Shown here in pieces: positions 37,301 through 49,300 of a stretch of DNA of 64,000 nt (position 1 is the first letter of the stretch; every line of letters begins with the position of its first letter). The position numbers and the translations under genes were made by a program. This DNA is from Cinclus cinclus (Eukaryota > Chordata > Aves > Passeriformes > Cinclidae). Below the pieces are notes generated by a model. That model was not told the DNA's origin and ran no database searches. It saw nothing but the letters and a program-made list of their open reading frames with translations. Where the stretch lies: assembly GCF_963662255.1 (NCBI RefSeq), contig NC_085051.1:56025101-56089100 (forward strand). The letters run 5' to 3'.

Positions 37301-40300
37301 TTGGCTCTCATCTAATTGAGGCAGCAGTATAATGAGAAATACATCTTGTGACGTGAGGATGTGCTGCTGTGCCATCCTGGGCTAAAATAGCAACACACCA
37401 AAGCCAGCTGATTCCATTCCCTGCAAAAGCCAAATTTGTAACTCTGAAGCAAATCACCCACCATTCAAACAAAGACTGTGCTTTCTGCTTTTGCTGCTCA
37501 TGGTTCTATTCCTAAAGTAATGTTATTAGGGCCTTGATCTTTCAATTTATCCAGTCTGCCAAGGGATCAGATTTCTGAGGTACCCAGTGACCTTTCCCTA
37601 TCGTACCCAAATGCCAAAGCACTGCGTGTGCACAATTTAACAGATTAACAAAGTAAATAATACAGGCAGAGTGTTATAGAACACCACCACCACCAACAAC
37701 AAAGCTTCTCTTGCATACAGAACTTAAAGAATTATCCTGCAGAAATAAATGAATAACCAGGCTAAAATGAATTGAAATCAGGAGATTGCAGCAAGTCATC
37801 AAATTAATTTTTTATTGCAATGGTAACATTTTTAGCATAGCAATTGGAACACCACCAAAAAACAAAACAAAACAAAAAACCCAAACCCCCCAAAAAATCA
37901 CAAGAATCAAACCTCATTCTTTCCAGACTACTGAGGATTTTGTTGGTTTTTTTTGCCCAGGAAGAATGATGTAGTTTGTTACACCTTATCTAAGAGAAGT
38001 GCTACATTGGCTGACTACAAACATTTTTACTAAAGACAGTTAAATTCCTAAAAGTTCAATTGAAAAAGCAATCACTGAGATTCATGAACAGTAACTTTTA
38101 CAGAGATAAGCAATATTTTAATACATTAAATTGCTTACTAAGAAAAATACTGCACGGGACTCAGCAACAACCAAGCACAGACTAAGTGAACTGAAAACCC
38201 TTCAGTCTGCTCTTTCTCCCACTGCTGTAATGGTACATTAGCACTTGTCCAGCTCCTTCACTGTGCTATTGCAATAGCTGATACTCAAGAATAAATTAAA
38301 ACACTCCCAGGCTTTTTCTTTCTTTTTTTTTTTTTGAGCAATAAACATTTATTAGAAGTAAAATCCATTTTCCCTTACTCTCTCATGTATTTTTCAAGAC
38401 TTATAATAAACCTTATAATAAATACATTCTTGTCTTCTCCAATCTGGGCATTCAATTCACCAATTTCTTTAAAAATTAATAATAAACCCGATATGGTTAG
38501 CATATTTTATTCATTGACATTCAAAAATCATCAAAGATGAAGCTTTCCTCTGACTCTAGGCACTTTAACATCATTAATAATATAACACAACCCTAGCAGC
38601 ATTAGAGTAATTATTTCAATGGGAAGGCAGTCCTTCAGACCACTGTGGGTACTTTTTTCCATCCTTCCTCATCCTGGGAAATAATCTTAATTCTCTTGAC
38701 AAAATGTTATCCTACATGCCTTTGGCACAAAAAGATGACTGGATTCAAGCTATTTCTGGTGATGGCAAAAAACAATCCCCCATTCCTGGAGAATATCCTG
38801 ACACCCACTCCTTCAGTTTTATTAGGACAGGAAAACAACTAATAAAATGTCAGGCTTCTGATGACTGGGATTAACTGGTCTGCAATTGTTAAAAGCTTTA
38901 CAAGGCAGAACTGGTGTGTTAAATAGCAATGCTCATCTAAGTGGGTGCCAAGCAAGATGTTCTGCTTTGAAAAGGAGCTCCTGGTGCTGTTCTATCATTC
39001 GGGCAGGGCTGTGACAGCAGCAGCTGTAAGTGTGATGTGTTCTGCACCTCATTTGCCATCGATTCCCACCGCTGTCTCGTCAAATCCTGCCAGCCTGCAG
39101 ATCACCGCTGCGAGTGCACTGCTTTTCCAGGCATCCTTGCAAACGCATGTTACGGGTGTCAGCTCAGGCAGCCCTTGTGTGCTGAGCTGAAATGGATCCA
39201 GAGCAGCCTTGGGGCCATCTTCTGCAGATACTACAAAGAAACACAATTTCTGTCCAAGTTCAGTGTTAGGGTGCACCCCACCCTCCCTCTTGCAGTGCCC
39301 ACTGCAATCGTTACTTGCCTTAAAATGCACAGATGTAATTTAAAAGCTCCCTCAGTATTAATGTCATGCCATTTTCACACTAGCAGTTCAAAGTCAAAGT
39401 AAACAAGTTTCAGCCACACACACAAACACTTTCTGCTTTTTTAAGTTACCAAGCACATACCATAAAGACAAGTCTTGCTTTGTAATTGCTGATTCCAACC
39501 CTCTCGCCCCCCCCCACCACCCCGTACGGTTATTCAGATGTCATTCCAGAATTCGTCATCTGGTTAATTAACAGATTTCAGTTTGTTCTGTGTTTAAGGG
39601 GAGATTGTTTGTGGTTTCACTCTGGGAAAATGCACAAACGAGGCAGCAGCTTGTTTTTCAGCTCCTGTCTTTGCATTTTCTGCCCAAGAGCCAGGGAAGC
39701 ATGTAAATTAGGAAGCACATGCATCTTGCAGGATTAGCATTTCTCAGAAGGCAGAGAAATGACAGCACACCTTCCAGTCTCAAGACAGAAAAATTGATCG
39801 TGTACCATATCGGGGGTGGATTTTTTTCATGTTTCTCTGCCAAGCTACTGATCTGAAATCTTATTTTTATTTCATTCATCCTTCTTTCAGTAACAGCAGC
39901 TCCTCTGTTGGTAATATAATTGTTTATATTATGATTCCTCAAGTGAAGTTAAGGGTGTATGATGAAAACATATGTTAGGTACATAATGTACAATATAGGA
40001 AATTTATCAGGATTCATTTGGTGCAGTCACCTGAGCACTCTGCATAATAATCCCACAGTAAGTATTTCACAGCGTGAACATCAAATATGTAAAATTGCCT
40101 CAAGACCAAGAAAACCAGAATGCACCAAATGAATTTTCTTGTAAGGATCTACTCCTTCAGAGATTTAAATTAAATTGCAAAGAAATTTTCCCAAGTAATC
40201 CCAAGAGTGTAAATCTAGGAAGGAAAAGGCCAAAACCTTTAGATATTTTCTCAGTAAATTTATTCTGCATCTTAAATCTTAATTCATATCAGCTATTTTA

Positions 40301-40554
40301 CGGTGTGTAGATATTTCAAGGCAAAAAAGAATTGATTCTAATACTCATGGTAATAAACTAAATGTCTGCTTCTGGCACTTAGAATTTGAAACACAATGGT
40401 CCCAGTAGATCAACTTGATGCTGTGCTCATCACGGGCCATCAGATTTCAACCTGCATTCATCCAATAAAGTAAAGCATAACTTCTGCTCGACTAAAAACT
40501 AATTTTCAGAAATACATCTAATCTTCAACAGAAGACATGAAATGATGGCAAATC
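34331..40554. other. Non-coding stretch, AT-rich in its second half
   Basis: No gene or CR1 copy recognised. Simple repeats: TCTG tandem at 35025-35044, poly-T near 35627-35640 and 36467-36483, CAC run near 37682-37697, CAAAA-rich stretch near 37858-37890. Confidence 0.55.
35025..35044. repeat. TCTG tetranucleotide repeat
   Basis: Five perfect tandem TCTG units. Confidence 0.85.
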
Positions 40555-41490
40555 CTCAGCTTCTCTTGGGAATATGTTCTGGTGGTTAACCATGGAAAAA
40601 TGTGTGTCTTATTTCCTATTTGAATTTGACTGGCTTTTGCCTCTGGCCATTACTTCTTATTCTGCCTTTCTTCAACAGATTAAAGAACCCTTTAATATCC
40701 TGTATTTCCCCTCAGGAATGTTCCTATACACTACAATCAAGTCACCTCCCAGTTCTCTTCCAGATAACTTTAACAGCCTGAGTTCTTAAAACATCCCAGT
40801 GTTAAGGCATTTTCTCCAACCACCAGAACATTTTGTTTTACTCTTTTTCTCTTTTATTTTCCAATGTGCTTTTTGAAATCTGAAAACCAGCACTGTATGC
40901 ACTACCCTGTGATGATATTATTGAGGTCAAACATGAGAGGTAAAATAAACACTTCTTAATTCCTTGTTTATACATTGATTAATCCTTTTCTGCCATAGCA
41001 GCATACAGGAGAGCCCTTATCTGATTGCTTACTTTTCTGACCCTTAAATCCTTCTCAAAGTCATTACCTTCAGAATCTTCTATTTTCCAGTTATGGTCTC
41101 CACACTTGGGTTTTAAGATAGACAGCTATTTGGTTTGATGAATGAAAATTCACTAGGTTTGAACAAGCTGCTTGTTCAAACTGTATGGATCAGTGTCCCA
41201 TCCTCACCATTATTTACAATTCCATTAATCCTGGAGCTGAATTTTTTCAGCAGCAGGTTTGGATCTGCTTCCAGATCATTGCTAAAAATGTAGCAAGACA
41301 GTTCCGTGTAGCATGGAACCTGCTGCTAAGGCCTTTTTAGACACCATCTCTTTCAACTAAGTTGTCATACAGATTTCTTCTTGAGATACGGCAGCAAATT
41401 CCATTTGTATGGTTTGTTAGCACTGTATAATGAGAATATCACACAGCACCAAGTCAGGTACCTCCTCAAAACAGTATTGATAGCTAGCAA
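40555..41490 (-). mobile_element. Probable ancient CR1/L3-like fragment
   Basis: Several segments in order recall the reverse complement of old amniote CR1/L3 ORF2: CAGCACTGTATGCACTACCC, CTTCTCAAAGTCATTACC and CAGATCATTGCTAAAAATGT. They are followed by GTAGCATGGAACCTGCTGC, which corresponds to the family's usual 'last but one exon of reverse transcriptase' stretch in antisense. Heavily diverged with no open frame. Recognised by memory of the family only. Confidence 0.4.
41157..41181. repeat. 25-bp near-perfect palindrome
   Basis: Arms GTTTGAACAAGC (41157-41168) and GCTTGTTCAAAC (41170-41181) around a single T at 41169; all 12 pairs match. Confidence 0.85.
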
Positions 41491-41848
41491 CTAAAACACT
41501 GTAGATCTGCATCATATTCCTTTGTTCCAACTTTTTATTATTTGAATTCCACATCAGATTTCTATTTTGGTTAGGGTAACTATTAAGCTAACCAGTTGCT
41601 TGGGCCATACTGCTCACCCTTTTAAAAATGGCAAAAAGTCACAATTTATCACTTATTTAACCTCCTGATTTTAACGCAAGATACAAATACCCAGGAGCAG
41701 CATCTGTAGTACAGGCAGAAGCAACAGAGAGCAGAAGCGACCAGAGATCGCATTTCTCACAGCGTTTCCAGGATGGAAACCGCCGGAACTGCGGACTTGC
41801 GAAGTATCTGCTCACAAATACCCCGATCCTGCTGAACTCCCATCCCTG

Positions 41849-41872
41849 CACACACACACACACACACACACA
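41849..41872. repeat. CA dinucleotide microsatellite
   Basis: Twelve perfect CA units about 0.9 kb before the SGPP1 start codon. Confidence 0.95.
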
Positions 41873-42069
41873 AGGAGATGTGGAGTCTCCTCCCGACTAC
41901 GGAAAGGGGATAAGACACGACTCCTTGCCCTGCAGAACCTCCCCGAGCGGCTCCGCAGCGCGGCGGTCACGGCCTGCCCCCATGGCTGAAGCGGCCTGAC
42001 CGCCGGGGCTAAGAGAGCTCGCAGCCTCCGCTTTCCCTCTCGCGTTTACACCACCAGATTTATGCTCCG

Positions 42070-42322
42070 AGAAATCTTAAGCAGCACCACTGGAAGGCTG
42101 AGGTTGGACATTAAGAATTTCCTCACGGAAAGGGCGATTAGCTGTTGGAATGGGCTGCCCAGGGAGTTGGTGGAGTCACTGTCCCCGGAGGGATTTAAGG
42201 AAAGACTGGATGGGGCAATCAGTGCCACGGTCTGGTTGATAAGGTGGTGATCGGTCACAGGCTGGACCCGATGATCTCCGAGGTCTCTTCCACCCCAACC
42301 GATTCCGTGTTTCTATAAAGAA
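42070..42322 (+). mobile_element. CR1 fragment, 3' end, next to the SGPP1 promoter
   Basis: Reads the CR1 ORF2 C-terminus (GRLRLDIKNFLTERAI, then CWNGLPRELVESLSPEGFKE) with only small disruption. The tail follows: GGCTGGACCCGATGATCTCC and CTCTTCCACCCCAACCGATT. It is CpG-rich, perhaps from its neighbourhood, and ends about 125 bases before the first CCAAT box. Confidence 0.92.
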
Positions 42323-42445
42323 CAAGTAGGAGGCTCCAAGGCCCCGCGGTACCCCAGACCACCCCACGGGCAGCTCTCCCTGCTCCTGCCCCTCACGCTC
42401 GAGGCCGCCTCACGCCGCGCTCCCCTCGCTCAGTGCCGAGCTCCG

Positions 42446-42494
42446 ATTGGCTGCGCCCCCGCGGAGGCGGGACCGGGGGAGAACCGCGGCCAAT
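42446..42494. promoter_or_regulatory. Pair of CCAAT boxes (NF-Y type), opposite orientation
   Basis: An ATTGG at 42446-42450 within GATTGGCTG and a CCAAT at 42490-42494 within GGCCAATCCG, 44 bases apart start to start and about 300-340 bases before the SGPP1 start codon. Both have the flanks usual for NF-Y sites. Functional assignment is inference. Confidence 0.6.
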
Positions 42495-42788
42495 CCGCGC
42501 CGCCATGAGCGCTTCCCTCGGGGTGGGGGCTGCGCGCAGGCGCGGCGGGGCGGGGCCGGCGCGGGCGTGAGGGAGGGAGCGAACGAACGGGGAGGGCGTG
42601 AGGGAGCGGGCGAGCCGCGGGAGGCGCCGGCTGAGGCGAGGGTAGTCCCGCGGTACCCGCGGTGTGTCGCCTTCCAGCGGGTTTCTTTTCAGGAGAGCGG
42701 CTTTCCTTTTCCGCGGAGCCCCCGTACCCCTCTTCGCCCCTCAGACGAAGTCTCCCGCCGCTCTCAGCTTGACCCCGGTCCCGCCGCT

Positions 42789-43382
42789 ATGTCTCTCGGC
42801 CAGCGCCTGGCCCGGCTGGCCGCCCACCTGCAGGACCCGCGAAAAGTGGCCGCGTTCCAGCGGCTCTGCGGGGTGGAGGGGCCCTCGGGCTGGGCCGGCG
42901 CGGAGCAACGGGGCCCGGTGGCGAACGGCGGCCCCACGGGCGGGCAGGCGCATCCCACTGGGAACGGGGCCGTTCCCGGCGCGGCGGGAACCCCGCGGCG
43001 CTGGAGGAGGAGGCCGCGCCGAAACTCGCTGACGGAGGAGGAGGACGGCAGCCAGGAGTTCGCCACTCGCAGCCGCTTCCTCTACTATCTGTTCAGCCTG
43101 GGCACGGAGCTGGGCAACGAGCTCTTCTACATCCTCTTTTTCCCTTTCTGCATCTGGAATGTGGACGCCTGGCTGGGCCGGAGACTCATCATCATCTGGG
43201 TGTGGGTGATGTACCTGGGGCAGTGCACCAAGGATGTGATCCGCTGGCCGCGTCCTGCCTCGCCGCCCGTGGTGAAGCTGGAGGTCTTCTACAACTCCGA
43301 GTACAGCATGCCCTCCACCCACGCCATGTCGGGCACCGCCATCCCCCTGGCGCTCCTGCTGCTCAGCTACGGCCGCTGGCAG
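42789..43382 (+). CDS. SGPP1: SGPP1 exon 1 coding part (sphingosine-1-phosphate phosphatase 1, residues 1-198)
   Basis: First coding exon of an ER-membrane lipid phosphatase that removes phosphate from sphingosine-1-phosphate (and dihydro-S1P), returning sphingoid bases to ceramide salvage. The exon encodes 198 codons and ends in phase 0 at a CAG|GTAATG donor. Visible parts: a basic cytosolic N-terminus ([10 protein letters not shown]), a low-complexity Gly/Pro/Ala stretch at about residues 31-70, and an RRNSL site at 77-81 that fits a basophilic-kinase motif. Hydrophobic segments lie near 100-123 and 132-146. Phosphatase motif 1 (KX6RP) is at 148-156 and motif 2 (PSTH) at 175-178, H178 being the expected proton donor. 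The stretch from about 105 to 198 is nearly identical to vertebrate SGPP1 as I know it, which separates it from SGPP2. The ATG has G at -3 and matches the known MSL start. The frame stays open upstream but has no earlier ATG. The N-terminal variable part is shorter than in human (about 441 residues in total). Confidence 0.96.
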
Positions 43383-46300
43383 GTAATGCTCACACCTCCG
43401 CGTGCTCATCCGTGCGCTTTCCAGCCCCGGGCTCTAAGGATGTGGCACACTTGATTTCTCTTCAGGAGGGGAGGTGGCTGAGTTTGGTTGGGAAAATGTG
43501 AGATTCGTACCTTTTTTCCTTGCCTCACTCTTTTTCTTTTTTTTTTTTTTCCTCTGTGATTTGAGCAAGTGCTCAGGTAACGAGAGGTGTAATTCTGTCT
43601 TGTGAATGGAAGTTGTGCTGGCTTTGGGGACTAGCTCAGCACGCATGAAAAGTTCGCGGTAACAAATCTGCATTTTCTTTCTGTGAGGCTTTTTTTTTTC
43701 CGTCTTCTCTATTTGTGCAAAGTTTGGATGAGCATCCAGTGTTTATACAGCCATTTGGTTTTACAGAGTGAGAATTTGGTGGAGAGCCAGGGCTTCTTGT
43801 TGATCCTTCTTTGCTTCGAGTCACTTTGTACCGTCACTGAGTTGTAGCTTTAGCCTTTTCTTTAACGATTTTATTTTCATTAACCACAAGCTGGAAATTA
43901 TTCTGGTATGTGTACTTTCAGGAGGTTCTACAGTCTACCAACGTGCTGATAATTAACAGGAACTGATAGTCTGTGTTATTTTCAGCACCTTCATTCAGCA
44001 GAATCTCTAAAATCTGGCTATTGCACTTGGGGTCAATAGATAAGTTAAAATAACACTGTTGATCGTCTGATTTACGCAAGCAGTGGCATGTGCTTTGGCG
44101 CTGGCTGCTGGAAGTATGGCAACAGCAGCAGCTCCAGAGAAAGCACATCCAGCTCTCTAAATCACTGCACCACTTTCAGCAGTAGCTGAGGAGAAGGCAT
44201 TCCCAGATGAATGTCCTGTGCAGCCTTTTGCTGTGTAATGTTTAAGAAGTTAGGCAGTAATCCGACTCTTAAATTGTTAATGTTTACTAACCCTTACTGT
44301 GACACCTGCCTGGTTTAAGTTGGATATAAGAGAACTAACTCCGATTCGAAGCTTCGTGCAGGGGCTTAACTCTTGTTTTCACAGGTACCGGCAACAATCA
44401 CCAGTTGTCAGCTGGCGCTGCCTGACACTTTGTGGCTCTGTCTCAGCATCTAGATTGGGTGACTGAAAGGAATGAGATGATTAAGGTTTAGAGATTTTAT
44501 TTGGCCTCTCTAACCAAAGATCATGTATCTGTTTGTGCAAGGTGAATACATGTGCCCAAAAGGAAGCTCTTAGGGATTCATATTTGCTAGGCAAAGTTGA
44601 ACTATTATCTGCTGGAGTTACACAGACATAATAATTCCATATATATATATATGTCATGTTTTGTGTTTGAAATAAATTTTTGAAGTTTTGCCTCTCAGAT
44701 GTTTAATCTCAAAGTTGTTTTTATTAAATGACTAAAATCTGTATATTTGATTATTGCTTATTAGATGTGTAAGGCTGGTGTCATTTGGAAGAACAAACTG
44801 GATTTGTACTTCTTTGCATGTGGGAAAGCTCATTTAGCAGTACCAGTCGATCAGCTTTGCACAGACTGATGTCATGTGTGCAGAGGAGAACCTGTCTCGA
44901 TTGCCTTTATAGAACCTGCATACAGGGTGTGAAATGGTGTTTTTCCCAATGAACCAACTTCGATCTGTGGTTTGCCAGCCCTGCTGCCGCTGCAGTCTGT
45001 GAAACACTCTGCTCATTTACTAAACATATTTACAATGAATGCGTGGTAAGAAATCATAAACGTTCAGCCTTGTTATTCATGTGGGACTGTGCTTAAGAAA
45101 TGAAGAAGCTAAGTGTTTGAGTCTTGATTTTGAATCCTTTTTCTTAGAAAACGAATATGAATAAAAAAACCTCTCTGTAACCAACTTGTCATTTCGAAAT
45201 ACTCATGTAAAAAATATCCCTTCATTTTTAAATTATTTCCAAAAGTTAATCAGTAATTAATTAATGGCATGTCAAGAGTCTTCTGATTAACCTCTAGAGA
45301 CAGCCTTTCATCTGGCACTTCTGTTCTCCCTGTTTTACTTCTGTTGAAAGGGAGTAGAACCTATGTGACATCTTTTTGTCATGGAAAATGGTGTTTTTCT
45401 GGAAATGGTGTTAAAAAAGACTGACCTCAGAAGTTCTTGGAAAGCTATTCAAGATAAACAAGTTTTAATGTGATTTTTATTAAATGCTACAAATTTACCA
45501 ATAGGTGCAGGTGGCTAAGCTTAAACCTGTTGTCAAACTCTTTCTGTATATATTTAGTATAAAGAAGCCTTACACAGAGCCTGATTGTGATGAGACAATA
45601 TCTTGGGACTGCAAGTCACAGTGGAAGGAGGCTGAGGGTGAATTTAAGCAGATACAGGTGTGTAACTCTGCAGGGACTTTTACTCTGAAATACAGGCAGC
45701 TTTGAGTTTGTCACTTTGAAGTTTATACTAAACCAAAGAAAGCTGCTCTTCCTCTAAAAGATGTTACACCAGTGAGGAGGGACTCTCTTTCTTGTGTAGC
45801 TTATTTGCAGCTTGCTGTCAGTGATCTATGACTTCCTACTATTGTGTAATAGTTCTTTTCTATCAGACAATCTGAGTCTTTTTCTTGAGGAACACTGTGA
45901 ACAGAGAAAATGTGCTCCTATTTTTCTAGGCGTGGAAAGATTATCCATTTAAAAACATGTTTGGATTGCAGTAGGGTTTTTTCTTAACCTGTTGAGTTTA
46001 TGCTTTTCAATTTTTGAATGCCTTTAAGCAATCCTCTTATTGTATTTTTATTCACATAGTATGCAAAAGGATTTTTGATTATAAAATGAAAATGCTCTCT
46101 ATAAATGAAATTGTTCAAGTAAAATATTTTCAGAGATAATGTATTTTAAAGATGGTTTTGGCAAATTATCACAATTAGAGACTTTGGGTATAGGGAATAT
46201 TCAATTAAACTGTTTTTCAGACAGAAGTGAGTTGCATATTAAGATAACTTTCATAATAGCTAACTGTTCTGTCCATTGTATCCAAATTTTCAGGGAGAAC

Positions 46301-49300
46301 CATTTATTTCAAAGACATTTCAGTAACCTTGAAATATAAAGCTCATGTCAGACTGAGGAGAATTTGGGAATGTTATAAATGTTGATTGCCACACACCCCC
46401 CTCCCCCCCATCTTTGAAGCACAGATACTCTGAAAAGGGAGGGCAAACACTTAAAAGACATTGAGGTTATAGATCTTGATAAGATGAAGGAAAAAGTAAC
46501 CTTTACAAAACTGGAAAAAACGTGCACTCTTTGAAATAGCACCAGTTTGAGCCAGGCTGGCTTATATCATGTCCCAGATGAGGGGAGGAAGAGATAGTGT
46601 GGACTGCTAATTATCCACAAAACCTCCAAAGGCTCAGGCTGAGACTTCTGGAAAAAATGTTTTTTATATTTTGTTTGATTGTGTTGAAATGCTGATTTCA
46701 AATAGATATCAAGGTGTATTTTATTAGAAATGCTCCTTGAGTTGGGATGGTATCTGAATGGGTCATAACTCTGCTGGCTTATTTTGAGGAGGAAAAATAA
46801 ATACCAGCCAGGGGATGCAGAAAACTTGCTTCTCTCCCAGAGTTCCTCCAGGATGCAGCCTGGCTCTAGCAGTAGCTGGCTGCATTAGGAAATGATGGGT
46901 TTGCACTCCTTCCTGAGCTCTGCCTTAATGGGCTCAGTGAGGAGTTGCTGACTCTCACTGTAGCCACTGAGCAAACTTGGGTTGGTGTTCAGCAGGAGCC
47001 CAGAGCCTGGGCTGATGAGTAGCAGGCCTTTAACTACATTAACCAGCGCTGATTTCCCTTCTGAAGCAGCTTGTGGTGCTGAATATGACAGCATTGTCCT
47101 CCCTGGGTGCTGTCTGGGAGTGTTTGATATGCAAAGCCTGTCATCAGTGACTGCCTTTCCACCCTGCTGCTGTTAATGGTGACCTGGATAACACCTCTGC
47201 TAAACCCACAGTAGGTGCATCTATTCTCCAATGGCCTCTCTGATGTATTTTTCATTTACAGTTTTCATTTACTCAGTGCTCTTTTGACTCTCTGTAGTAC
47301 TGGTTGTGTAAGACTCTTATGTGGTACCATGTGAAACTCCCTTGCAGAAACCTTTCATCTGCACTATGACTTTTATCAGCCAAGGCTGGTGAATGCAATT
47401 AAATGGGATGGGTTTGACAGTTTTGTATTGGGATTTCAGGGAGATCTGCATCACTCTGGTTCTGATTGACCGCTACTGAAGATTACCTCTAGAACTGTCT
47501 GCCTGCTCTCTCATTTCAAAAGGCTGAACTCTGTGATTCCCACTGGAAACAGGGAATAATTGGTTATTGGGGATGAATAAACAGACTGATCACAACAGTG
47601 CTGTAGTGAGAATTTTGCAGAAAGGGCCACATCCTAGTTTTAAATGTCTGTCCTTGGTGAAAGGCTTGCATTTTCAGTAAGATTGATGTAGTGATAAATC
47701 GGAAGCTACACACAGAAAACCATCTCTTACATACAAAATCTGTGTGCAGGAGCAAATGCTGTCACTTCAGGGCAGATCACCTCTCAGAGAATCCCACATG
47801 GGCCTTTGGCTAAAATTCTAAAATGTTGAGAAAAAATGTTGGCAAAGAGATGTGTGCATGCTTGTCTAATTGGTCTTCTTATATGTGTTTCTTAAACAGT
47901 CAAACAAAACCTCTTCTGACGTGAGAAGCACAGCTGAAGGGATGATCTGAAAACACAATTAGCCACACAGTGGTTTGAGAGAGATGGGAATTTGGAGGGT
48001 CAGCACTGGCCTTGTCTTGTGTGTTTGAGATGTAGGGTCTTCTGTGGGCCATATTAATGCATGTAGGTTGTAAAGGAAGCTGGAAAAAGTTGTTTGATGC
48101 AGGGGTTCTTAAAGGTTTAAAAAGAGCACAGCCAGTTCTGACAAATGTCACCAAGGAATATGACAGCCTGTTTTATTAGTCTGCATTGATTATCAGTAAA
48201 TATATTTTTCAGTTTTGCCTAAGCAAATCTGTAATTAATGTAAAGGGTCTGGGGGAAAAACACGTAAATACCAATGCTCTAAGGTTGGGTACAGAGTTTT
48301 TGATGAAAAGATGTTCAAAGGAAACACTTCTCAAGCAGTTTCTTTTTTCTTGGTGCATTGTACACATGTAAAGCACTCCTTGTTCTTTCAAATCGGTGAT
48401 TAAACTGAGGAAATACTATTTTGCAGAAAAAGTGTAGTTTCAGGTATTGGGGCATAAACAGAGCAAGCCATAAGTGATTGTTGCTAGCTGTGTTCAGAGA
48501 GGGATTATTTGTTTAATGACTGCAATGAAAAGAAACAACAACCTAATTCCTGTTGTTACTCCTTAATTTACAGATTAGGCGTATCAGAAAATTAAATACT
48601 TTAACTTCCTTCAGGACTGGCATTGAAAAGTTTATCTAGGAATTTTAAAAAGAGGTTCTTGTAGTGACATGTAATACTGAGGTTTTTATATCTCTTGATA
48701 TTAAGGTTGGTCAGTGCGAGAAAGGAGAAAATAATTGGTAAATGTATCTTAACCACTAGTATTTACCACCTGGCCCATTTTGAAAGAAAAAGTCTGTTTT
48801 TCTTAAAGTGACTGATTAGTGGTCTCTGTTTTCTAACAATCCTCTTCTCCCTTTTCTCCTGCACTGTTCCCAAAATCATTTTTATGCTCTGCTTTTTGAT
48901 CTCATCTGTCCAGCCAGGGTGCTGGAGTCATTCCCGTAAACATTGATTATAGCTTTTCATATGACTGTTGCCAATACATGGCCCAAATACCTTATTAAAA
49001 ACCTGGTGCTGCAAGTGTTGCTTGGATTCTTTCAGTGAACTTTAGCCCAAAACAATTGTCTCAAACTCAAGTTGAACTTCTGAGTTATGGTATGATTAAA
49101 AAAGATCATTGAATACTGTAGAACACTGAAAATATTGGAAAGTTACTTTGGAATCCTTTGTGGGTGCTAGAAACTTCTCTGCTGTACAATGTGCTTTAAA
49201 AAGGTAAAGAAGTGAGTATTTATAGTTTCTTTTAATAATGTTCCTTTATGAAAGAAGGAATTTTCTGACCTAGGTCAAAGCTTTTAGGACAGATTGTTTC

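Larger units (their letters stand above)
42350..43420 (+). promoter_or_regulatory. SGPP1: SGPP1 CpG-island promoter, 5' UTR and first exon
   Basis: Dense CpG sequence runs from about 42.35 kb across exon 1. Upstream of the ATG it holds an inverted CCAAT box (ATTGG, 42446-42450), a direct CCAAT box (42490-42494) and a GC box (GGGGCGGGGC, 42547-42556). I see no TATA box. This is the usual layout of a housekeeping NF-Y/Sp1 promoter with dispersed starts. Transcription probably begins near or downstream of the GC box, giving a 5' UTR of roughly 200 nt. The exact start cannot be read from sequence. Confidence 0.8.

Noticed and set aside
42505..42570. Upstream ORF (ATG with good context, 21 codons) before SGPP1
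   Set aside because: It sits between the CCAAT box and the GC box, so it is probably upstream of the transcription start and not in the mRNA.
42447..42788. N-terminal extension of the SGPP1 exon 1 frame by 114 codons
   Set aside because: The extension begins at a TTG, not an ATG, overlaps the CCAAT boxes and GC box, and is not part of SGPP1 in other vertebrates. The ATG at 42789 matches the family start.
42741..43409. 222-codon minus-strand frame opposite SGPP1 exon 1
   Set aside because: Shadow of the GC-rich coding exon; no independent support.
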